The notes beneath the pieces are model-generated. The model saw nothing but the letters and a program-made list of their open reading frames with translations. It was not told the DNA's origin and searched no databases. A DNA stretch of 28,614 nucleotides from JBLMYQ01 sp050258375. GTDB taxonomy: Bacteria > Bacillota > Clostridia > Acetivibrionales > UBA4821. Location of the stretch: the NCBI GenBank assembly GCA_050258375.1, contig JBLMYQ010000049.1:1-28614 (forward strand). The letters run 5' to 3'. Both the position numbers and the translations under genes were made by a program. Below, piece after piece: positions 16,689 to 25,300 of the stretch. The first letter of the stretch is position 1; every line of letters begins with the position of its first letter.

Positions 16689-17672
16689 ATGAGTAATAAG
16701 ATTGAACCTACTGCAATTTATGCAGAATGGCTGGAGACAGACAGCATAATCACAGCAGATAATGTAAATAACTCGCTGGTTCTTTGTCTTGTAAATATAA
16801 GCAGTGAAACAATAAGTGCTGAGGTGAACGACAATATTAGGCTTGGCTTTCCCGTAGGTGATGAAAAATATCATCTTACTACTACAGATTTGGCTAAACA
16901 GATTGCTTGTACTCCACCTTATGATTGGAAGTCGGAATTTGATGAAAGTAATTGCAGCTGGATTATATCACCCCAAAGCAGCTTGAGTATTGAAAGTAAT
17001 GATAGTATTGTGATTGTTTTCAGTAATATCGTTTCAGATAAGAACCGAAGTTCTATGAGCTGTCTGAATATTGATTTTGAAAGCTCTAATGGCATTAACT
17101 CGCGCATACAGCTTCCGGTTTTTATGCTTGAGGCGCCAGTGCACATAAAAAAATTTACCTGTGACCACAATATGATAGGTATACTTGATGAAATAACTTT
17201 TAACTGGGAAACTATGGGGGGAATAACCAATCCTAATCAAAAAGACAGCAAAACAGGGATTTTCCTTTTGCCTGATTACACAATAGGTAAAGATTCGCAG
17301 TTAAAGCCAGTAGATTCTGCAACCTGTACGGTTACTGAAACCATGGACTTTTCACTTTGTGTTTCCAATGGTAAGGAGACTGCAATTGAACACTGCCCGA
17401 TATATGTTTATACTCCTGAGATATGTAACTTTAGTTATACTAAAGCTGAAAATGCAAGCAATAAATTTACCTTGAATTTTACCTTGAAAAATACATGCCA
17501 CTGTTATATTAACAAGGGCATAGGGCGGGTTGATTGTAAACCTTCTTATTCAGATGGCTATCTAACGGCAAGTGGCTCTGTGGATGTAATTTTAAACAAT
17601 TCTGCAATCTTTCGTTTATCCTGTCTTGATTCTGAGAATGTTATATGCAAAGAAATAACGATAACACTATAA
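16689..17672 (+). CDS. Ig-like beta-sandwich protein, last gene of the operon (327 aa)
   Basis: Starts at ATG after AATAGGAG. It is a diverged, shorter paralogue of the upstream gene: NIRLGFPVGDEKYHL corresponds to the GDN motif, PVHIKKFTCDHNMIGILDEI and TFNWETMGG to the Ig-like strand pair, and HCPIYVYTPEICNFSY to the following linker. The C-terminal ~100 residues are another beta-rich module with several Cys (NTCHCYINKG, VDCKPSY). No signal peptide. It lies 41 bases after its paralogue. Its stop codon (17670-17672) lies inside the left arm of the terminator hairpin, so transcription ends almost at the end of translation. Confidence 0.75.
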   Translation: MSNKIEPTAIYAEWLETDSIITADNVNNSLVLCLVNISSETISAEVNDNIRLGFPVGDEKYHLTTTDLAKQIACTPPYDWKSEFDESNCSWIISPQSSLSIESNDSIVIVFSNIVSDKNRSSMSCLNIDFESSNGINSRIQLPVFMLEAPVHIKKFTCDHNMIGILDEITFNWETMGGITNPNQKDSKTGIFLLPDYTIGKDSQLKPVDSATCTVTETMDFSLCVSNGKETAIEHCPIYVYTPEICNFSYTKAENASNKFTLNFTLKNTCHCYINKGIGRVDCKPSYSDGYLTASGSVDVILNNSAIFRLSCLDSENVICKEITITL

Positions 17673-17703
17673 TTGGACTGGTAAAGCCAGTCCAATTATA
17701 GTG
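17665..17703. terminator. Bidirectional intrinsic terminator between convergent genes
   Basis: CACTATAATTGGACTGG (17665-17681), a 5-base loop TAAAG, then the exact 17-bp complement (17687-17703). A-rich sequence lies on the left and CTTTAAAATTT on the right. It contains the stop codon of the plus-strand operon and ends 9 bases before the stop of the minus-strand gene, so it can serve both. Confidence 0.8.
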
Positions 17704-17712
17704 CTTTAAAAT

Positions 17713-18984
17713 TTATATATCAGCTGCATCAAGGTATTGGGTATAATGCTCGCCATTGCCGTGAACAAATATCTCAGAAGGATAATAAGCACTGCCTTTA
17801 TTAATAGATGCAGATAGGACTTGCTCCACTGCACGGGATTGGGTCAATAATACATCTTCTCTTTCATTTCTTATGTAACCAGACAATCTAACTGCGCCGT
17901 CTCCAGGATTTATTTCTAAATCTTCTTCAATCAAATTAAACATACTATAAATACGCCTACGACGCTGCGGTACTTCAACAGCACCCCCTAAGTTATTATT
18001 CCCACTCATATCCTCAGGGTTATAAGGGTCATTCTCCGGCTCTATTTTAATTATGCTTAAAGCAGTTATAAGTCTTTCATCATAGTCCTTTTTTTGCAGA
18101 AAGCTGCTCAAACTAACATCTTCATTAGATGTAACAAAAATAGGGCTGAAATTAACGTAGTTGTCCCGCAGTAAATTAAGATTCCATAGTGTAGCCTGCT
18201 GCAGCAGACCTGGTTCTGCTGCGTCGAAATTAATATCATTTGCATGAAAAGTTACTGTTCCATCATATAAAGCAGCCCGCTGAATATTTTCGGTAGCTGC
18301 TCTGAATCCTATACCCCAGATTTCATCACCCATTCTACCTTCAATATCCGCTAAATCCGCAGGAAAGCCATTGATATTTACTACATTATCATCCACAGCC
18401 CATATCTTATGGTAGCCTAAGTCTATCATTGCCTGAAGCGCAGCAAACCTGCTTGCACCAAACCCAACAATGTCCAGCGAATTTTCATTTGGAGTGAATT
18501 TGTAACCGATGACCTTAACATCTGCAAAGTTGCCGATTCTATCATGATAGTAATTATATTCGCTCCAATGGACTACAACATATAGAGTTCTTCCCGAACG
18601 CAATGGGGCATACCAGGGTACAATGTCATCATCAAAAGTATGCGAATCGAGATAATCTGCAAAGTCAGCCCTTGAATTGGCGTTATCTAAAATTGTATGC
18701 ATCCAGTTTGCCCGATTGCTTGAGACAACCACCATCGGTATTTCATCCTGATTGACATCCGGTATTCCATCATGATTGGTATCAGCTGGCCAATTAGCAT
18801 ATAATTTTAAAGTAGTGTTAGGAGGGTAACAACCCGTTTCTGTTAATTTCTGTGCTCTTTTTGTAAAAAGCTGTTTGTAAGCAGCACCTTGGTCATCTGG
18901 GATGACTATGTCGGTGAGAGGCGAATACTTCTGATTAATTAGGTTTCCTCCGTAATTTGGATTGTTTCTAGCATTAATAACCAT
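17713..18984 (-). CDS. Putative GT-A-fold glycosyltransferase-like protein (423 aa)
   Basis: I chose the ATG at 18984 because AAAGGAG lies 5 bases before it; the longer frame adds 12 residues without a site. The motifs resemble family-2-type glycosyltransferases: IPMVVVSSNRANWM (residues 82-95, like the NRxxW first strand), GFGASRFAALQAMIDLG (174-190) leading to IWAVDDNV with DDN at 198-200 in the position of a DxD metal/nucleotide-sugar motif, and SNEDVSLSSFL with NED at 287-289 in the position of the catalytic-base region. The N-terminus has a calcium-site-like DTNHDGIPD (68-76), and an RRRR patch lies at 341-344. No signal peptide. It is transcribed against both neighbours. It could modify a cluster product or be a separately delivered effector. 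Family assignment is by motif only. Confidence 0.55.
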   Translation of the reverse strand: MVINARNNPNYGGNLINQKYSPLTDIVIPDDQGAAYKQLFTKRAQKLTETGCYPPNTTLKLYANWPADTNHDGIPDVNQDEIPMVVVSSNRANWMHTILDNANSRADFADYLDSHTFDDDIVPWYAPLRSGRTLYVVVHWSEYNYYHDRIGNFADVKVIGYKFTPNENSLDIVGFGASRFAALQAMIDLGYHKIWAVDDNVVNINGFPADLADIEGRMGDEIWGIGFRAATENIQRAALYDGTVTFHANDINFDAAEPGLLQQATLWNLNLLRDNYVNFSPIFVTSNEDVSLSSFLQKKDYDERLITALSIIKIEPENDPYNPEDMSGNNNLGGAVEVPQRRRRIYSMFNLIEEDLEINPGDGAVRLSGYIRNEREDVLLTQSRAVEQVLSASINKGSAYYPSEIFVHGNGEHYTQYLDAADI

Positions 18985-18989
18985 AATAA

Positions 18990-18996
18990 CTCCTTT
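18990..18996 (-). promoter_or_regulatory. Ribosome binding site that sets the minus-strand ATG at 18984
   Basis: On the minus strand AAAGGAG is followed by TTATT and then ATG (18984-18982). This is why the 12-residue longer reading frame was not used. Confidence 0.75.
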
Positions 18997-18999
18997 CGG

Positions 19000-19033
19000 T
19001 ATAATAACAATAAATACCATTACTGTTATTATA
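19000..19033. promoter_or_regulatory. Inverted repeat, candidate operator
   Basis: TATAATAACA (19000-19009) and TGTTATTATA (19024-19033) are perfect complements with a 14-base spacer. The repeat overlaps the end of the candidate minus-strand promoter and lies just upstream of the ribosome binding site, as expected for a repressor site or an mRNA leader hairpin. Confidence 0.4.
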
Positions 19034-19061
19034 TGCTATCAACAGCTATTTACATTGTCAA
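19033..19061 (-). promoter_or_regulatory. Candidate sigma-A promoter of the glycosyltransferase-like gene
   Basis: On the minus strand: TTGACA (19061-19056, perfect), a 17-base spacer, then TAGCAT (19038-19033, 4/6). A TATAAT hexamer also lies at 19033-19028 but at longer spacing. The start codon is about 50 bases downstream. Confidence 0.45.
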
Positions 19062-19165
19062 TTATTTTTTTACAAATTTATGTCAAGTTAAAAAGTTTCT
19101 TGTCATATTTATAATCAACAAGAATTCTCTTTAAAGTACTCTGTGACCAGACATTAAAAGATGCT

Positions 19166-19223
19166 TTGACCCTAAAAATGTAAAAATATATATCTATTGA
19201 CAATTTAGTTAACGTATTATAAC
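19166..19223 (+). promoter_or_regulatory. Candidate promoters of the Tc toxin genes
   Basis: Two possible sigma-A promoters lie in tandem. The first is TTGACC (19166-19171), a 17-base spacer, then TATATC (19189-19194). The second is TTGACA (19197-19202), a 15-base spacer, then TATAAC (19218-19223). Either would leave a leader of about 100 bases or more before the ATG at 19327. Confidence 0.35.
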
Positions 19224-19326
19224 ATTTTGGTGACAAAAATTTACATCATTTCTAATTATTATAAAATCTATAATCTTCTATAAAAACATCAAATAAATAA
19301 ATCAATCAAGGATATGTGGGTGCTAT

Positions 19327-22300
19327 ATGAAAAAAACATTTAGCAGTGCAGAAAATCACCAAAGCTTTTCGGGGGACACCGGGAAACTAGCGCCAAATAA
19401 CACCCAGAAAGCAGAATTCGATATCAATATTCCGCAGATAATACTTCCAAAGGGTGGAGGCGCAATTAAGGGCATTGATGAAAAATTTTCAGTCAATGCC
19501 TCAAATGGCACCACTTCAATTACAATTCCTTTTCCAATTTCTAAAGCCAGAAATGACTTTTCTCCTCCATTGAGCTTGAGCTATAACTCAGGCAGTGGGA
19601 ACAGTACTTTTGGGCTGGGCTGGAATCTTGACCTGCAATATATTCAGAGAAAGACCGACAAACAGCTTCCTCAATACAAGGATGAGGATGAAAGTGATGT
19701 CTTTATTTTATGGGGAGCAGATGACCTTGTTCCAAGTATGAAGCTGAATGAGGAAAATTTGTGGATTGAGGATGAGCCGGAGAATTTGTATCCGAATATA
19801 AAGGTTAAGAGGTATAAACCGAGAATTGAAGCAAGCTTTTCAAGGATTGAAAAAATAAGTAGCGGAGGATATTCCTTCTGGAAGGTAACTACAAAGGATA
19901 ATATAGTTACTTTTTATGGTAAAACCTCTGAGGCAAGAATATTTGATCCAAATGATGATACACGGATTTTTAAATGGCTTCCGGAGCTAAGCTATGATAA
20001 TAAAGGTAATTGCATTCAATATTCTTACATTGAAGAAAATTTAGCAAATGTACCTGATGAGTGTCATGAAAGAAACAGACATAACAGCTTATTAAAATTT
20101 ACAAACAAATATCTGAAAAGTGTAAGATACGGAAATAAAAATGCTTACTATCCCCGGACAGATAATCCTTATAATATTGATAATCCAACTAGCCTGGAAT
20201 ATTTCTTTGAAATAGTTTTTGATTATGATGACCATAATGACACAAATCCTCTTCCTGTGCCACAAAAACAGTGGCAATGCAGATTAGACCCATTTTCAGA
20301 TTTTAGGTCAGGGTTTGAGATCCGTACCTACAGGCTTTGCCGGAGAGCTTTATTTTTTCACTATTTTAAAGAATTAAGCTCTGAACATGAAATAACTCCT
20401 TATCTTGTCCGTTCTTTTAACTTCAATTATAAAAGCTTTTATGGTACAGATTCTTCTTTGGAGATTGAAGCTGATTTGCTTGTTTCATTAAAGGAATATG
20501 GATACCGTAGAAATGGCTCCGGCGGGTATGATAAAAAAAGCTTACCTCCGATGGAATTTGAGTATAATACTTTTTCATGGAATACGGAGCCGCAGAGCCT
20601 TTCACAAGAAAGTATAAAGGGCGCGCCGGAGGGTCTTAATGATAATTACCAATGGGTGGATTTTTATGGTGAAGGGATTGACGGAATACTAACTGAGCAG
20701 AATGAAGGATGGTATTACAAGAGTAACCTTGGAGATGGTAACTTTTCTTTCCCCAAGCTGATTTCGCCTAGACCTTCATTTAATGGAATGGCAAAAGGAG
20801 GCTTACAGCTTCTTGATATTGAGGCAAATGGTAAAAAGTATATAGTCAGTAATGATATTAATATGCCCGGATATTTTGAGCAGAAGGACAATGGAGAATG
20901 GTTGAAATTCAAATGCTTTGAAAGCATCCCCAATATTGATTTTAAAGACCCTAATGTAAGGTTTATAGATTTAAGTGGAGATGGTATTCCTGATATTATC
21001 ATCACTGAGGATGACGTTTTTATCTGGTATCAGTCAAAAGGCATCAAAGGATATGAGACTCCTAATATTTCGAGAAAAGGCTTTGATGAAGAAAGAGGGC
21101 CGGTGGTTGTTTTTGAAGATTCTTTTCAGACTATTTTTCTCGCAGATATGTCAGGTGACGGATTGATAGACATAGTGAGAATAAGGAATGGAGAGATATG
21201 TTATTGGCCCAATATGGGTTACGGGCGGTTTGGTGCAAAGATAACCATGAATAATTCTCCTTTGTTTGATATACCTGATATGTTTAATCCTGAATATCTT
21301 TATTTAGCTGATATCAGCGGTACAGGAGCCACAGATATTCTATACCTTGGTCAGGATAGATTCAGAGCGTGGATAAATCTATGCGGAAATTCATGGAGTA
21401 ATGTTAAGGAGATAGAGCCGTTTTTTGATACTTCAAAGCCCAATCAGCTTTCGGTATTGGACTTTTTAGGAAATGGAACAGCCTGTATTGTTTGGTCTTC
21501 GCCGCTGCCTCATTATATAAATACCCCTATGAGGTATATTGACCTGATGGGCGGGAAAAAGCCATATATAATGTGCAGATATAAAAACAACCTCGGAAAA
21601 GAAACAAATATACAATATAAAAGCTCAATCTTTTATTACCTGAAGGATAAAAAGGAAGGCAATCCGTGGGTAACCAAGCTTCCTTTTCCTGTGCAATGTG
21701 TAAGCAGGCTTGAGACAATTGAAAAAGTTACAAATTCTCATTTTATTAATCAGTTTTTCTATCATCACGGATTTTATGACAGTAATGAACGTGAATTCAG
21801 GGGCTTTGGAATGGTTGAGCAGTTGGATACCGATGCATACGAGAATTATGTAAAAGCGGGTGCTTCTAATATTATTGATGAGCATCTGCATCAAGCACCT
21901 GTTTTAACAAAAACCTGGTATCATACAGGTGCATTTATTGAAAAGAAGAATATCCTTTTACATTATCAGAATGAGTATTATAAAAACCAGGAGTTTAGTG
22001 AATATCATCTTCCTGATGCATATATTGATTATGAAGGCGTAACAGAAATTAGTGCGAAAGAAATAAAAGAAGCATTAAGAGCCTGCAAATCAATAGTTTT
22101 AAGGCAAGAAATATATGCGTTGGATGACAGCGAAAATGACAAAAAGCCTTATTTAACTGCTGAGCACAGCTATTATATAAAGCTTTTACAGCCTATGCTT
22201 ACAAATAAGCATGCGGTATTTCTCATGCTGGAGAGAGAATCTATTTCTTACAATTATGAGCGTGATACTAAAGATCCAAGGATTACTCATTCTTTGAACC

Positions 22301-25300
22301 TTGAAATTGATAAACAGGGGAATATCCTTAAATCAGCAAGTATTGGATATCCAAGACAGGTTGCTGATATTTTGCTTCCGGCTGAGGTACAGGCAGAACA
22401 AAGCAAGCAGCATATTACAATTACTCAAAATGATTTTACAAATGATATCATAAACGACTCACATTACCGTCTTCGTCTTCACTGCGAAAAAAGCTCATAT
22501 GAACTGACAGGGACTCAGCCTCTTAACGAATATTATAGAGTCAGAGAACTTAATCAATATTTTGAAAATGCGCAGTTTGCTCAAAATCATATGAATTCTT
22601 CTGAAGGTATAACTGAAAGAAGAATTCTTGATAAAGCACGAACATTGTTTTTAAAGAATGATTTAAGTGGGACACTGCCACTGAAACAAATGCAACACCT
22701 TGGTTTGGTATATAAGACTTATAAGATGGCTTATACAAAGCCTATGCTTGATTTTATTTATAACAGAAATGTTGACAGCATGTTATCTGAAGGATGCTGC
22801 TGTTTGTCGGAGGATTTGAAAGCTGAGGGGATTTTCCCAGAGAGTGATGATAATAATCAATGGTGGGTTCCGTCAGATACTCATGGATATCCTTTGGATT
22901 CAGACCAGCACTTCTATTTGCCCGACAGATATATTGACCCTTATGGATTTATCACAAAAGTTAAATATTATGATGACTATAATTTATTTATTAGTGAAAC
23001 AGAAGATGCAGCAGGAAATAAAGCCATGGTTGAAAGCTTTGATTTCAGAGTGCTTCAACCTGAAAGAATAAAGGATATTAATGACAATATTTCTGAGGTG
23101 CGCTATGACCTGCTGGGATTTGTAGCAGCAACCGTAGTGAAAGGAAAGGGCAGTCAAGGAGATGATTTTTCTGAGTTTAAAGTCGATTTAGATGAATCTG
23201 AAATCGAGGAGTTTTTTAATTATCCTTCAGCTAACGGAATAAATTTATTAAAGCATGCTTCTACAAGGTTCATATACAATTTTGACGTCATACCTTCATG
23301 GACAGCTGTTATTGCAAGGGATACCCATTATCAGGATGGTCTTTTGCCTGGAAATACAGTACAGCTTTATTATGGCTTTGAATACTTTAACGGGTTGGGC
23401 ACTGCTGCCATGAAGAAGGCGCAGGCAGAGCCTGGAGTAGCAAGGTATCTGGACAATAATAGTAATGTTGTGGAGGTTGATACAGGTACAAATCTTCGCT
23501 GGGTTGGAAGCGGACGTACTGTATATAACAATAAAAATAAGCCTGTGAAACAGTATGAGCCTTATTTTAGCATAACGCATAAGTATGAAGCTGCGGCAAA
23601 GCTTGTGGAAATCGGAGTTTCTCCTGTGATGTACTATGATGCAATCGGACGTCTTGTAAAAACAGAGTATCCCAATGGTACGTACAGCAAAGTAGTATTT
23701 GATACCTGGCTGCAAAAAACCTATGATGCAAATGATACAGTAGAAGATAGCCAATGGTACATAAAACGTACGAGTGGAAGTCTTGCTGCAAATGTAAACG
23801 AAAACAGCTCTGCTGTCAAAACCGGTTATCATAACGATACTCCTTTAATCGAGTATTTTGATTCCTTAGGAAGGAGTATTTACTCTTTACTGCATAATAA
23901 GTATAAAGACACTTCAGCTGATTTGGTTGTTGATGAAAAGTATCCTACAATTATCAAGCTTGATATTTTAGGCAATATATGCCTTATAAAAGATGCCAGA
24001 AATAACAGTGTTATTGAATATAAATATAATATGTTAAATGACCATGTTTATAAAAAGAGCATGGATGCAGGAGAGCAATGGGTTATTAAGAATGCTTTGG
24101 AGAAAATAATTTATAAGTGGGACTCAGATAATACTTTGTTAAACTACAAATATGACAGCCTCCATAGAAATACAGAGCTTTTGGTTACACGAAACGGCAA
24201 AACATTTACACCAAAAAGGCTTATTTATGGAGAAGGTATTACAGATGCCAAGAATTACAACCTTAGAGGAGAGATATATAAAAAGTATGATGGATTTGGC
24301 GTTCTAACAAATGAAAGCTATGATTTCAAAGGCAATCTAAAAAGCTTCAGCCGTGAGATATGTAAAAAGTACGAGGATGTTATAGACTGGACAGACATAG
24401 ACGTGGTTGAGTTAGTTGATTCCAAGTATACCACATCAATAAATTATGATGCACTTAACAGGCAAACACGGATAGTTAAGCCTGACCATAGTGCTATCAA
24501 AAATATCTATAATCAAGCATCTTTGTTGAATGAAATACGTGTGAAGGTAAAAGACGGAGCAGAAGAGGCTTATGTAACTAATATTGACTATAATGAAAAG
24601 GGACAGCGGGTAAAAATTCAATACGGTAATAACACAAGCACAATATACACTTACGATAAAAATACTTTCAAGCTTGTACAGTTACTAACCGAGAAAACAG
24701 CCGAGCCCAGAGTATTGCAGAATCTAAATTATACCTATGACCCTGTAGGAAATATTACCAATATTGAGGACTTAGCCAATCAGAATAATTTTTATACCGG
24801 AGACACTATTCCTCCACAAAACAGCTATACCTACGATGCTTTATACAGATTAATCAGTGCTACAGGGAGAGAGTATGAACAGGACAGTATTCCATTTGAT
24901 GAATATGACAATGCCAGAAAACTCAATTCGTGTACAAATAGTCCAAACAGCTTGAGCAATTATGCCCAGCAGTATGTCTACGATTCTGTCGGCAATATCC
25001 AAAGAATAGTTCACAGTCCGCAAAATTCTGAAGCTATTAACTGGATAAGAAGTTTCAGCTATAAAGCTGATAACAATCATTTACTATCCATCCGGACAGG
25101 TGATGTAATAGGGGAATACTCCTATGATTCTAACGGAAATATAACCAGAATGCCTCATCTCGATATTTTGGAATGGGATTATGAATACCGCCTCAGGGCA
25201 GTAGAACCAAGTGAAAGTAACAATGAAACAGAGCTTTTAAAGGAAATCTATGTTTATGATTATGAAGGAGAAAGATGCCGCAAAATAGCTATTTATCCTG

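Larger units (their letters stand above)
18985..19326. other. Divergent intergenic control region
   Basis: A 342-base, very AT-rich gap separates the minus-strand glycosyltransferase-like gene from the TcB-TcC gene. It contains promoter candidates on both strands, a 10-bp inverted repeat next to the minus-strand start, and a motif shared with the upstream region of the nine-gene operon (19248-19267). I see no gene in it. Confidence 0.6.

Noticed and set aside
2310..17672. Extracellular contractile injection system or prophage tail operon
   Set aside because: No sheath, tube, baseplate, AAA ATPase, tape-measure, terminase or portal signatures can be seen in the gene products.
18757..18783. 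Dockerin or cellulosome module in the minus-strand gene
   Set aside because: Only a single DxNxDGxPD-type motif is present, without the paired repeats of a dockerin.
23296..23832. A 178-residue minus-strand reading frame within the RHS region
   Set aside because: Antisense to clear RHS repeats and with no recognisable family pattern.
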